A DNA stretch of 64,000 bases, taken from Paenilisteria rustica. GTDB lineage: Bacteria; Bacillota; Bacilli; Lactobacillales; Listeriaceae. The position numbers and the translations under genes were made by a program. The DNA is taken from positions 62,001 through 126,000 of the forward strand of contig NZ_JABJVM010000006.1 in assembly GCF_013820765.1 (NCBI RefSeq). The letters run 5' to 3'. Shown piece after piece: positions 28,585 through 37,869 of the stretch (positions are counted from its first letter, which is position 1; each line of letters opens with the position of its first letter). The notes under the pieces are model-generated. The model was given only the letters and a program-made list of their open reading frames with translations. It was not told the origin of the DNA and did no database searches.

Positions 28585-30243
28585 TTATTTTATCCAAGCA
28601 TAACCATACGGCGGCAAATCATATTTACCATCGCGAATCTGTTCACCTGTTAAAAGATTTTCCGTTCCCGCCTTCTCAATCGTAACTACCTGATCGCTCA
28701 CATTCGTGTAGCAATAAACATCGCCTCTTTTCAGTGCGAAAACACGGCTATCACTCGGGATAACTTCTTGTGGTTGATACGGATCGAACGCGGCTTCTGC
28801 TTGTCGAACTTTCGCCAATTTCTCGAGCCCTGTAAAAATAGCTTGGCGGTACGGGTTCGTTTCTAGTTCGCTTTGTAGTGTCGCTAAATCTAGTTTTTCG
28901 CGGTTGATTCGTCTTGGGATTCCGGATGTTTCGGCGGCTTTTTTGTCGTTTCTTGAGCCGAATAGGGAATGATAGTAAATGGCTGGGACGCCCATGACGG
29001 AGAAGAGGATGTGATGGGCGGCGAGCATTTTTTGAATTGCTCGTTCGTCGGATTCGCCGGTGTTACGTAAGGCATCGCTGTAATTGATGTTTAATTCGTA
29101 GATGGATTTGCTGCCGTCTGGATTGTTTTTATAGGAAATTTGACCGCCGTTTTGGATGACTTTTTCGGCTAGTTTTTCGCGGTCGGTGTCGGTTAAAATA
29201 CCTTCTGTTGGGCGCATGCCGATGCCATCATGGGATGCTAGGAAGTTGAAATAGGTCGCCGTTTTGCTCATCGGGGTGATTGTTTTTGCCCAACTTGTAA
29301 GGTGGGTCGCGTCGTGGGTCGTGAAGGCGTGCAACGTGAGTGGTGGCAACGGGAATTGATAGACTTGATGGGCTTCGTTGGTGCCATCGCCGAAATAGCT
29401 GATATTTTCTTTGTGCGGCACGTTAGTTTCTGTAATGATTTGTGCGTTCGGTGCGAAATAGTCTGTTAGCAAACGCCAAATTTGGATAACGGTGTGGGTT
29501 TGCCGCAGATGAATGCAAGTCGTGCCGGATTCTTTCCAGAGAAAACCGATGGCGTCTAGTCGAATGGATGTGGCGCCGCGCGTGATGTAGACAAGTAGCG
29601 TTTCGGTTAGGCGGATGAACATCTCGGGGTCTTGGATGTTGACGTCGACTTGGTCTTTGCTGAACGTGGACCAGACTTGTTTTTCGGTGGTGCCGTATGT
29701 GTGAAAAAGTGGGCTCGTTCTCGGGCGGACAACGTTTGTGGCGTCGAATCCGGGTTCTTTTTCCACGAAAGCATGTTCAAATCCGGGTTTTCCTTGTAGG
29801 AATTGTTGGAACCAGTCGCTTGATTCGGACATGTGGTTTGCAACGAAATCGTACATGAGTCGGTAATTCCCGGCGAGGTCGTCGATGTCAGACCAGTCGC
29901 CGAGTTCTGGGTGGATTTGCAGATAATCGGTCACGGAAAAACCGTCGTCGGATGTGTAGGGGAACATTGGTAGTAAATGGACGTCCGAGATAATATCGGC
30001 GACGGTCTCGTCAAGCATGATGCGCAAGGCTTGTAGCGGTTTTTGACCAGGTGACTGGATGCTGTCGCCGTATGTGATTAGGTAGATATTTTGCTCATTG
30101 AGCGCGGCGGCTTGTGGAATCGTTTGTTGTTCTTGTGCGTCGATGAGTTTTGCTAGACGATTGCTGATATCACTGCGTTTTGGCTCGTTGAAAAGTGTAG
30201 CTATGTGGTCGTTTAGTTGCTTATTTAAATCGGATCGCTTCAT
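28585..30243 (-). CDS. GH13_18 glycoside phosphorylase (sucrose/glucosylglycerate phosphorylase family)
   Basis: A 552-residue alpha-retaining phosphorylase. Nucleophile Asp230 in IRLDAIGF, acid/base Glu272 in ITETNVP, transition-state Asp339 in ASHDGIG; the SDVHLLPMFPYTSDDGFSV segment is typical of the subfamily. It would split a glucosyl compound with phosphate. Members act on sucrose, sucrose-6-phosphate, glucosylglycerol or glucosylglycerate. It lies 4 bp below a GH38 gene and behind a mannosylglycerate-type PTS, so a glycosylglycerate or its phosphate is a reasonable guess. The ribosome site GGAGCT overlaps the end of the GH38 gene. Confidence 0.9.
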   Translation of the reverse strand: MKRSDLNKQLNDHIATLFNEPKRSDISNRLAKLIDAQEQQTIPQAAALNEQNIYLITYGDSIQSPGQKPLQALRIMLDETVADIISDVHLLPMFPYTSDDGFSVTDYLQIHPELGDWSDIDDLAGNYRLMYDFVANHMSESSDWFQQFLQGKPGFEHAFVEKEPGFDATNVVRPRTSPLFHTYGTTEKQVWSTFSKDQVDVNIQDPEMFIRLTETLLVYITRGATSIRLDAIGFLWKESGTTCIHLRQTHTVIQIWRLLTDYFAPNAQIITETNVPHKENISYFGDGTNEAHQVYQFPLPPLTLHAFTTHDATHLTSWAKTITPMSKTATYFNFLASHDGIGMRPTEGILTDTDREKLAEKVIQNGGQISYKNNPDGSKSIYELNINYSDALRNTGESDERAIQKMLAAHHILFSVMGVPAIYYHSLFGSRNDKKAAETSGIPRRINREKLDLATLQSELETNPYRQAIFTGLEKLAKVRQAEAAFDPYQPQEVIPSDSRVFALKRGDVYCYTNVSDQVVTIEKAGTENLLTGEQIRDGKYDLPPYGYAWIK

Positions 30244-30247
30244 CGTT

Positions 30248-32824
30248 TTAGAGCTCCTTTATTTTTAGTGTTAGGTGGCTTTGTGGTGCGATCTCTGCTG
30301 GGCTATTGATTGGTAATTCGGCCATATTTACAGTGATATTTGCTTGGTTGGCCTCGATGTTGATTGGCTTGTCCGTTGGGTTGAAAGCGCGTAATATGAT
30401 GCCGTCGCCGTCTTCTGCTTGTTTTAATGTGCTGAAAAAGGCGTCGTCGCTGATTGTGAGCAAGCTCGCGGACGTTGGTAAATCGCGCATCGCGGCTGGT
30501 TGTGGCAATTCGAAACGCTCCACTCGTTCTTCAAAACTATTCAGCGTTTGAAGGTGGTAGCTTAGTTGGTGTGTGCGGACGCGTTCGGTTGTGCGGAACC
30601 AATCGGCGGTCGTGAAGCTTGCTGTGAAGCGATAATGGTAGCTGAATTCCAGGTCGCCGAGCATCTGTGCGTCTGGTGTTTCAACGACTTTATTGTTGAT
30701 ACCAGAAGCGCGGCCGGGACGCCAAGCGATATTGTCTTTGCCGAGCAGCCCGACACTCCGGAAAAGCGTGAGGGCAAGGTAATCCGTGGTCGCTTCATAT
30801 TCTTTCAACCCTTGTGTCACAACGCCAATCGCGCCTTTATCGCTGAGACTTACGGCAAAATTTTCAAGCGGATAAATCGGGACTGGTGCTTCGGCAAAAC
30901 GGTTTTCGCGCCAGTTCGCAAAATGTCGATTCAGGTTAGCGCGGTTGATAGCAGTGAACGCTTGATCGGCGTAACTTGCCTCGCTATTCGGCGCTTCGAA
31001 CCTGACGCGGATGCGATGGTTTTTCGTTTTATTAGTAAGGCGATGCTTGATGCCAAGCGTATCTTCGCCCTTTTTGAGTGTGAACGTGGTCTCGATTTCC
31101 GTCCCTTCACCGCGCGTTAATGTATGGCGAATCGTCATTTCCGAAACGAGATCTGATCGCTTCACCGCGATACATTCCGCCGCGCTTGCAAGGTCCACAA
31201 TGTCCCCCGCAAGTGGAGAAAAATCATAGGAATCTCCGTCATCTGCTACATCTTCAAATTGCATGAAATTGGAGAGTTGCGCGCCGAACTTCGTCGTTAA
31301 TTGTAATTTCCCAGCGACAACCTCGATTGTATAAAATTCATTCGCAATTTTGGCGTCATCTGTTGGCGCTAATAGATTTACAGCGCCTTCGATAATTTGC
31401 AAAACTTGATAGCTAAGCGGCTTCATCGCGATTTCGGCGCTTACAACCGTGCGATAGTATCCCGGAATTTCGACTTCCCGTTCCCCGCCTGCCGTCACCA
31501 CAACTTTTTTTCCACCAGAAATGTAATCTTGAGACAGAATCGTTTGCGGGACAACAACGCCTGACATATCCGCCAAACATACCGCTTTTTCGTTCGTGAA
31601 AAGGACCGTCTCGACTTGTTTTGTTATCGCTTTTGGCAGCAAATGAAAAACAAGAACGGCACCCTGCTCCAATTCCGTCCCAATTCCGCGTGCGATTTGC
31701 TTTTTCAAAACGTTGATAAGACTATCACAAATACGCTCGGCCTGCTCCAAACGATGTATAATCGCGCGGTTCGTCTCGTCCGAATTACAACCGCCGATAG
31801 AATCATGCGCGTGTACATCAAATAACAGTTTAAAAACCTTATCCAGCCAGCGTTTCGGGTACGGCGCGCCATACTTATTCGCCATCACCGCCAGTGGTTC
31901 CAGTTGATGATATATTTTATCCTCGATTCGACTATTCGCGAGTTTAATATCCACACGTTGCGACCGAATCGTATTGTGAATCCGCGATTTCTGTGACGCC
32001 AGCAGTTCCCCCTCGATCACCGTTTCGAATTCCTCGTTCTCCCACGTGGCTTCCATAAACGTCTCATAATCCGACAACACGAAGCGATAATCTGATTGCT
32101 CGGCATTCAACGCCTCCACCGTCTCTGGAAAATGTTCACGCACCAACACCTGATCGCCGCCCGCTGGAAGCAACATGTGCGCCGTCGATGCATTCATTTC
32201 CCGCAACGTATCCAAAATCGGCGTCAACGTCCCCGACACATACTCCCCATCCGTCGCCAAAAATTTCCCCGGTCCATAGCCAAAATACATATAATTCGTT
32301 TTTACCATCACACCATCCGGAGCGACCCAGCGGAAATTCAAATCCGTCGCCACATCCTCCGTGTACAGACCACGCTGCAAAATCGCGTATTCCATCCCAA
32401 AAGACTGAAATATCGACGGTAAATACGCATTTTGTCCAAATATATCCGGTAAATAGCCGATTTTCATACTATGGCCCATCTTAGTCGCAGCACGCGATCC
32501 GTACAGTAAATTCCGTACAATCGACTCTTTATGCACAAGTAGCGTGTCCGTCTGCGTATACCAAGGCCCAACAAAAAGCCGTTTTTGCCTAATTAGTTCC
32601 TGCAATTGTTTCTTTTTCTCCGGTAAAATTGCGAGAAAATCCTCGATTACCGACATCTGCGCATCAAATACGAACGACTTATACGCCTCATCTCGCTCCA
32701 AAACATCGATTAAATGACGCAAATTTTCGATCAGCATCACGTTTGAATCTTCTATTGTAAAATACCATTCACGATCCCAATGCGCATGTGGCACGACGTG
32801 AACTGTTTTTTGTCTATTTGTCAT
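30248..32824 (-). CDS. GH38 alpha-mannosidase, mannosylglycerate hydrolase (MngB)-like
   Basis: An 858-residue cytosolic GH38 enzyme, close to E. coli MngB (877). Zinc ligands lie in HAHWD (His13, His15, Asp17). The nucleophile is Asp127 in GYLPDIFGQ. A C-terminal beta domain follows. MngB hydrolyses 2-O-(6-phosphomannosyl)-glycerate to mannose-6-phosphate and glycerate after PTS uptake; the gene order PTS, GH38 here supports that role, though other mannosides are possible. A terminator-like hairpin separates it from the PTS gene, so its level may be lower or regulated. Confidence 0.9.
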   Translation of the reverse strand: MTNRQKTVHVVPHAHWDREWYFTIEDSNVMLIENLRHLIDVLERDEAYKSFVFDAQMSVIEDFLAILPEKKKQLQELIRQKRLFVGPWYTQTDTLLVHKESIVRNLLYGSRAATKMGHSMKIGYLPDIFGQNAYLPSIFQSFGMEYAILQRGLYTEDVATDLNFRWVAPDGVMVKTNYMYFGYGPGKFLATDGEYVSGTLTPILDTLREMNASTAHMLLPAGGDQVLVREHFPETVEALNAEQSDYRFVLSDYETFMEATWENEEFETVIEGELLASQKSRIHNTIRSQRVDIKLANSRIEDKIYHQLEPLAVMANKYGAPYPKRWLDKVFKLLFDVHAHDSIGGCNSDETNRAIIHRLEQAERICDSLINVLKKQIARGIGTELEQGAVLVFHLLPKAITKQVETVLFTNEKAVCLADMSGVVVPQTILSQDYISGGKKVVVTAGGEREVEIPGYYRTVVSAEIAMKPLSYQVLQIIEGAVNLLAPTDDAKIANEFYTIEVVAGKLQLTTKFGAQLSNFMQFEDVADDGDSYDFSPLAGDIVDLASAAECIAVKRSDLVSEMTIRHTLTRGEGTEIETTFTLKKGEDTLGIKHRLTNKTKNHRIRVRFEAPNSEASYADQAFTAINRANLNRHFANWRENRFAEAPVPIYPLENFAVSLSDKGAIGVVTQGLKEYEATTDYLALTLFRSVGLLGKDNIAWRPGRASGINNKVVETPDAQMLGDLEFSYHYRFTASFTTADWFRTTERVRTHQLSYHLQTLNSFEERVERFELPQPAAMRDLPTSASLLTISDDAFFSTLKQAEDGDGIILRAFNPTDKPINIEANQANITVNMAELPINSPAEIAPQSHLTLKIKEL

Positions 32825-32847
32825 TTTTAAAACCTCACAATCTCTAT

Positions 32848-32885
32848 AAAAAAACGGATTGGGACCCCAAATTTCTGAGTCCCAA
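32848..32885 (-). terminator. Intra-operon terminator/attenuator
   Basis: The stem TTGGGAC/GTCCCAA followed on the minus strand by a T tract (32856-32848, after CCG) lies between the PTS gene and the mannosidase gene. With only 70 bp between genes it is likely to cause partial termination. Confidence 0.6.
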
Positions 32886-32894
32886 CGTGTCTAT

Positions 32895-34898
32895 TTAATA
32901 ATCAATTTTTTCGCCATTACGTTCTTTACGTTTAATAATCGCATATCGAATGAAAATATTACCGAACGCGATGATCGCGACACCGACTAGCATGCCGACG
33001 AGATAAGCTGGTAAATTCTCAACAAGCGGCCAACCCCAGATAGCTGGAAGTGGTAACCATTGAACCGCGCCGAGTGCCACACCTGTACATGCGCCAGCGA
33101 TTGCGCCAATAAGATTTAACGGAATCGTGATCAGCGGGTTACGAAGCATGAACGGAATCGCACCTTCTGAAATCGCTAGAAAACCGAGTAGGAATGATGT
33201 GTTTCCAAGTAAACGTAAGTCTTGTGAAAAAACGCGGCGGCCTACGACGAAGCGGTCAATAATCGTCGCCAAACCAATACCTAGCGGTGGAATAACGATC
33301 GCCAACACACGCGGTGTCAACGGGAAAATCCCATCTGCCGACAAGCCAATCGCAATCGCGCCCGCCGCTTTATTTACCGGTCCGCCAAGGTCAAACGCTG
33401 TCGCAGCCGCGATCATCGCCGATAAGCTCAGCGTTCCAGACGTACTCATACTCGCAATCGTGTCCGCAATCCATTTATTCAAATGCCCGAATACCGGATC
33501 AATAACGTATAAATTCAGAATAAAAATAACCAAAACACTGATTCCCGGCACGATTAGCATTGGCTTCATCGCCACCAGATTTTTCGATAATTTGACGCGT
33601 TGATTCAAGAATTTTGCAACGTAACCTGCTGTTAGACCCAGGATTAGCGCTCCTAAGAAACCGCTCGGAATGCCGCCTTCGATGCCCCAGAACGTGTAAT
33701 GCAAGCCACCTGCGAACAAACCGCCCGCAAAACCTGCGATAAGTCCAACGCGGTCCGCAATCGCATACGCCACGAACATCCCGAACACCGGATAAATGAA
33801 CTTGAAGAGCATATTGCCAAAACCGTCAAGGTAATGTAGGAATTCCTGCAAACCACCAACGCTATTGTACGTCGGATCGCCAATCATGCCGATATCAAGG
33901 CCCAGCGCGTAAACCCACGTCAGCTTCGCGATACCGAGCATCAAACCTGCCGCAACGATGAGTGGAATCATGTACGAAATCCCAGTCATGATGGCAGCCG
34001 TCATATCTGCGCCGACTTTTTTCCAGCCTGTTTTCTGATTTTTGCTCGCGACAACGCCTTCTGATTCTGCGCTCGCCTCCACTGTGCCATCTGGATCGGA
34101 TAGGGAGCGAATCAGGATTTCCTTGGCGTGACGCAATGGATCTGCGACTTTGACTTCGACGTAATTTTTGCCGGCAAAGCGTTCCTTCTCCTTGACTTTC
34201 GTATCTACAGCGAACAGAATCGCGTCTGCGCTAGCAATTGCCGCCGCATCGTGTGTGTCTTCCATCCCGTTCGCGCCCTGTTTTTCGACACGAACATCGA
34301 TTCCGAGCTCCTTACCGGCCTGTTCCAACGCTTCCGCCGCCATGTAAGTGTGAGCAATTCCTGTCGCGCAAGCCGTGACCGCCAATACCGATTTCCCAGC
34401 ATATGCCGAATCGCCAGCCACTGTTTCCGTCACCGCTTCACCACCAAGCGCCTCAAAAAGTGTCTCTTTACTAGGCGCCGCAAGCAATCCGTCCAAATAG
34501 GAGGCATTCATCAAACGCCCGCTAAGTTCCGCCAACAATTTCAAATGTGTCGTGCCGGCTTCCTCATCTGGAATCGCTAACAAAAATACGAGCGAAACTT
34601 GATTCGTCGGGTCAACAGACTCCCAAACGTTCGCCGCTAATGGTGTTTTCAGTTTTGCCACAGTAAAAACGGCTTTGTTCACGACGCTCGATTTGCCATG
34701 TGGAATTGCCAAACCGCGCTCCATTCCAGTTGCCGAATGCGCCTCACGCTCCAAAACGGCCTTTTGAAACGCCGCTTTATCTGATATATAGCCTTCCTTG
34801 TCTAAATGATCCACTAAAAATGAGATTACTTCTTCCTTTGACGTAGCTTCGATGTCGTAGAAAACTAAATTTTGCGTCGTCATCTCTTTTAAATTCAT
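32895..34898 (-). CDS. PTS EIIABC, fructose/mannosylglycerate family (MngA-like)
   Basis: A 667-residue fusion with domains in the order A-B-C: EIIA (about 5-145, phosphohistidine in AIPHGKSS), EIIB (about 165-265, phosphocysteine in TACATGIAHT), and EIIC with eight or more membrane helices (about 295-640). The same A-B-C order and length occur in E. coli MngA. It imports and phosphorylates the substrate of the GH38 and GH13 enzymes downstream. TTG 34904 is possible; ATG 34898, seven bases after AGAGGA, is preferred. Divergent from an RpiR-type regulator. Confidence 0.92.
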   Translation of the reverse strand: MNLKEMTTQNLVFYDIEATSKEEVISFLVDHLDKEGYISDKAAFQKAVLEREAHSATGMERGLAIPHGKSSVVNKAVFTVAKLKTPLAANVWESVDPTNQVSLVFLLAIPDEEAGTTHLKLLAELSGRLMNASYLDGLLAAPSKETLFEALGGEAVTETVAGDSAYAGKSVLAVTACATGIAHTYMAAEALEQAGKELGIDVRVEKQGANGMEDTHDAAAIASADAILFAVDTKVKEKERFAGKNYVEVKVADPLRHAKEILIRSLSDPDGTVEASAESEGVVASKNQKTGWKKVGADMTAAIMTGISYMIPLIVAAGLMLGIAKLTWVYALGLDIGMIGDPTYNSVGGLQEFLHYLDGFGNMLFKFIYPVFGMFVAYAIADRVGLIAGFAGGLFAGGLHYTFWGIEGGIPSGFLGALILGLTAGYVAKFLNQRVKLSKNLVAMKPMLIVPGISVLVIFILNLYVIDPVFGHLNKWIADTIASMSTSGTLSLSAMIAAATAFDLGGPVNKAAGAIAIGLSADGIFPLTPRVLAIVIPPLGIGLATIIDRFVVGRRVFSQDLRLLGNTSFLLGFLAISEGAIPFMLRNPLITIPLNLIGAIAGACTGVALGAVQWLPLPAIWGWPLVENLPAYLVGMLVGVAIIAFGNIFIRYAIIKRKERNGEKIDY

Positions 34899-34998
34899 TG
34901 TCAATCCTCTTTTCTAAGTTCATGAATTCGCTTACAGATTACCTTTCGAAAGTATAATCGAAGCATAGCATAAAGCAGAAAGCCTTTTCATACAGAAT

Positions 34999-35014
34999 CC
35001 GTATAATTGTACGG
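34999..35014. promoter_or_regulatory. Inverted-repeat operator candidate in the divergent promoter region
   Basis: CCGTATAATTGTACGG is a near-perfect 16-base palindrome between the divergent PTS and RpiR-type genes. It contains TATAAT on the plus strand, so binding would block the regulator promoter. Probable RpiR-type binding site; inference. Confidence 0.45.
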
Positions 35015-35079
35015 CGCCCACTATGATTCTCTTTTAAATCGTGATAAAGTAGGAAATGAAGCGATTGGAGGTTTTTTGA

Positions 35080-35835
35080 ATGGGAAAAGTAGCAGAACGT
35101 TTCGTCGAGGATATTGCAAATTTGAGCGACTCGGAGAAATACGTTTTTTATTACGCAGATAATCATATTGAACAGGTGAAAAATAGCACGCTAACCAATC
35201 TTGCCGAGATACTAAATACGTCCAACACCACGATTATCCGGATGTGCCATAAGCTTGGTTTGCAAGGCTTTTCGGAGTTCAAATTTATTTTAGCCAGTTT
35301 CAGCAATCAAAAAAAGACTCGCGAAAACGGGAGTCTCAAAGAAGATTATTTGGCCCAGCTGACCCAGACCATTCATGCGATTGACCTGCCAAAGATGGAT
35401 TATATCGCCACGAAAATCCTGAACGCGAGCACCGTGATTGTGGTTTCTGTTGGTTTGACGAAGATGATTGGCGAATATATCGGAAAACGGCTGATTCAGG
35501 TGCAGAAACCAACGATGTACGCATATGAATCACATATTATTGACCTTTTGCCGAGCTTTATTAAGCCGAACGATGTTATTTTATTCGTTTCAATGAGTGG
35601 CGATACGAAAACGCTTGTTCAGGCCGCGAAGAAGCTCGAGTACAGTGGGTGTTTTATGTTTGCTATTACGAACCGCGGGGATAGTGCTCTGGCGCAGCTG
35701 ATGGATACGAATCTGAGCAGCGATATCCCGACGGTTTCTTATGCTGGATATGATATTACATCACGCTCTGGGCTGATGATTCAAGCGGATATTTTGCTAG
35801 AAGTGTATCTTAAAAAAATGCTGGAACGCGGGTAA
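35080..35835 (+). CDS. MurR/RpiR-family regulator
   Basis: 251 residues: an N-terminal HTH_6 domain (1-77; LAEILNTSNTTIIRMCHKLG) and a C-terminal SIS sugar-phosphate-binding domain (about 105-240; SMSGDTKTL). Good TGGAGG before ATG 35080. Divergent from the mannosylglycerate-type operon and probably its regulator, sensing a phosphosugar such as mannose-6-phosphate. In E. coli the mng operon is controlled by a GntR-type protein, so the regulator has been exchanged. Confidence 0.9.
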   Translation: MGKVAERFVEDIANLSDSEKYVFYYADNHIEQVKNSTLTNLAEILNTSNTTIIRMCHKLGLQGFSEFKFILASFSNQKKTRENGSLKEDYLAQLTQTIHAIDLPKMDYIATKILNASTVIVVSVGLTKMIGEYIGKRLIQVQKPTMYAYESHIIDLLPSFIKPNDVILFVSMSGDTKTLVQAAKKLEYSGCFMFAITNRGDSALAQLMDTNLSSDIPTVSYAGYDITSRSGLMIQADILLEVYLKKMLERG

Positions 35836-35844
35836 ATAAAGTTT

Positions 35845-36678
35845 TCACCCCTCTATCACGCAACAATACGAGCTCATCGGCAACACCGTATCCACTCGAA
35901 TCAGATTCGCCTGTGTCAACAGCAACTCCTTAAACTTCGCTGGCAACGCGTCTTGTTTTGCGATTTCATCCGCGATATGATTGACGACAAACGACGTCTC
36001 CCAACCTGCATCTTGCATTTCACGCGTCCAGACATCCCCTTCACGCGTCACCTGCCAACCTTGACTCTGCGCCATTTCCGCGATATCATCCGGTGTGATA
36101 AACGTCCGCACATTCGATTCCGTTTCAGACTTAAACGCCTCATATTGCGCTTGCACCAACACCGCCAACAAATGCGATTCTTGACGCGGATCTGTGAGAC
36201 GTGGATTCCATTCCGCAAAACAAATCCGTTTCGCCCACTTTTTCAGGACACGAAACATTTCTAGAAGTTCGGTTTTGGAGCTAAAATACCAGGACGCATG
36301 CGAGATAACTGCAACATCGAACGTGCCCTCGTCAAACGCCAAATCGCCACGCAGAATATCTGTTTCCAGCTTAAATTCGATACGGCTTCCAAGCTCAGAC
36401 TGCAATAAATGATACGTCGATTGCGCCAGCGTAAATGGTGCGCCGTAATCTGGTGACGCAATGTCCACCGCATACACAGAGCCAGTTTTGCCGACATGAT
36501 ATGCCAATACTGCCGTCGTATCGCCTTGCCCGCAACCAACCTCCAGCACCTTGTCGCCCTCTTTTATGCCCCAGAATTCCGCAAGCTTGATGCGATGCCC
36601 AGTTTGTACCGTTTGAATCTCATCCGACGCCGCATCCCGAAGCATGCACGCCACAATAAAATCTATATCACTTCTCAT
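35845..36678 (-). CDS. SAM-dependent class I methyltransferase
   Basis: 277 residues. The SAM-binding motif I is VLEVGCGQGDTT (about 46-57), followed by an acidic strand-2 region (AVDIASPDYG) and motif IV-like FDVAVISHASWY. ATG 36678 after GGAGAG is preferred over an in-frame ATG at 36774 that would overlap the SecB-like gene. Substrate unknown. It converges with the RpiR gene (9 bp apart). It lies just below the toxin-antitoxin-chaperone locus but is probably an independent resident gene. Confidence 0.85.
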   Translation of the reverse strand: MRSDIDFIVACMLRDAASDEIQTVQTGHRIKLAEFWGIKEGDKVLEVGCGQGDTTAVLAYHVGKTGSVYAVDIASPDYGAPFTLAQSTYHLLQSELGSRIEFKLETDILRGDLAFDEGTFDVAVISHASWYFSSKTELLEMFRVLKKWAKRICFAEWNPRLTDPRQESHLLAVLVQAQYEAFKSETESNVRTFITPDDIAEMAQSQGWQVTREGDVWTREMQDAGWETSFVVNHIADEIAKQDALPAKFKELLLTQANLIRVDTVLPMSSYCCVIEG

Positions 36679-36770
36679 CTTCTCTCTCCAATCTTTTAAA
36701 CGAATTTTTAGATTAAATATTTTCCTAACAGAATAATAATCAAAAATACCAACTTCAAGCAGCTGGTATT

Positions 36771-37202
36771 TCATTCGCGATTAATTTCATTATTCTGTTC
36801 TTCAAAAAGTTTTCCTATCCTTGCCTCCATAACACTAACTTCAACTGGTGGTATTATCATCGGAGACAAGAATATTTTTTCTGTGAGAAAGCCTACAATC
36901 AAACTCGCCTGCTCTAGAACTGGCTCAGTGAGGTGAATCCTTACATCACTATCCTCAGACAATTCCTCGATACCTGCAAGCTCGCCTTCAATTAGATAGG
37001 TCGCTTCTACCTCCAAATAAAGTAAAACATTATCTGTATCAACATCGTAAATGCTTTCTTTGTCAACAACAAATAATACGTTATTTTTACCTAAGCTAAA
37101 TTCTATCTCATTCTTCCTTGAAAGTGAGCCTTTATCGACAGAAATATTGGTCTCTATTTTAGATAGCCTTATTTGCTTTATCGTCAAATCTAAATTTTCC
37201 AT
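36771..37202 (-). CDS. SecB-like chaperone of a toxin-antitoxin-chaperone locus
   Basis: 143 residues with the SecB pattern: a beta-rich core (residues 20-75), then a long helix and the closing segment FLSPMIIPPVEV, which matches the proline-rich end of SecB (PPINF-type). SecB-like proteins paired with MqsA- or HigA-type antitoxins act as dedicated chaperones that fold the antitoxin. The start ATG 37202 lies inside the end of the antitoxin gene (13-bp overlap), which implies coupled translation. The assignment comes from reading motif and context; a structural comparison would settle it. Confidence 0.7.
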   Translation of the reverse strand: MENLDLTIKQIRLSKIETNISVDKGSLSRKNEIEFSLGKNNVLFVVDKESIYDVDTDNVLLYLEVEATYLIEGELAGIEELSEDSDVRIHLTEPVLEQASLIVGFLTEKIFLSPMIIPPVEVSVMEARIGKLFEEQNNEINRE

Positions 37203-37858
37203 GGAGATTCTCCCTTAAAATTTGATACACTTGAATTTCCACGCTTCTCATGAATAGTTACATGCTTTCCACTAGACAATTTAGCTACATAAGATGAGAT
37301 AGTTTGCGTTTTATTAGTATATCCTAAAATCTGCTCTCTCACTTTTTCTAACTCCAAAGTTTCTGGCTTATAGTCCGACTGACTGATTTTCTCGCCATCG
37401 ATAGACGCAATGTTTTCAAGCATTTTCTCATATTTTGCATTCCCAGTTGCTTGAAATTTCCTATAAACAAGTTTATGGAACGCTTTTGGTATAGTTGCTA
37501 AAACAAATGTCGAATTATGATGATCTGTTTGAATCGCACCGCCTTCATATCTGCAAAGTGTTGCATGGCTTATCCCCAGTACATCAGCAAATTCTCTCTG
37601 ACTCATACTATACATGTCTCTAATCATTTTGATTTCGTCAGGTTGCAATAATCCCTTAGCTGCTCTATAAGCTTTAAAATCTACTATATAATTATAATCT
37701 AGATTAGCGGGATCCTCTACTAGCCCCTCACAAACGGAACATTTCAAATATCTATGTTCTACCTCTAAATCTAAATCTCTTACTGTCACTATCTCCGTTA
37801 TGAACTCCTCATCGTGCTTCGTTTCCTCATAACAATTCATACAAAATGTTTTCCTCAT
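37190..37858 (-). CDS. MqsA/YgiT-family antitoxin (zinc finger plus HTH)
   Basis: 222 residues. Zinc finger Cys6-x2-Cys9 and Cys40-x2-Cys43 at the N-terminus, then an HTH_XRE domain with MSQREFADVLGISHATLCRYEGGA (about 88-111), the MqsA layout. A C-terminal extension of about 100 residues goes beyond MqsA and may be the chaperone-addiction region. ATG 37858 follows GAGGTG; an ATG at 37873 overlaps the toxin fragment's stop. It lies between a toxin remnant (11 bp upstream) and a SecB-like gene (overlapping). It would repress its own operon. Confidence 0.82.
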   Translation of the reverse strand: MRKTFCMNCYEETKHDEEFITEIVTVRDLDLEVEHRYLKCSVCEGLVEDPANLDYNYIVDFKAYRAAKGLLQPDEIKMIRDMYSMSQREFADVLGISHATLCRYEGGAIQTDHHNSTFVLATIPKAFHKLVYRKFQATGNAKYEKMLENIASIDGEKISQSDYKPETLELEKVREQILGYTNKTQTISSYVAKLSSGKHVTIHEKRGNSSVSNFKGESPWKI

Positions 37859-37869
37859 ACTCTTACACC

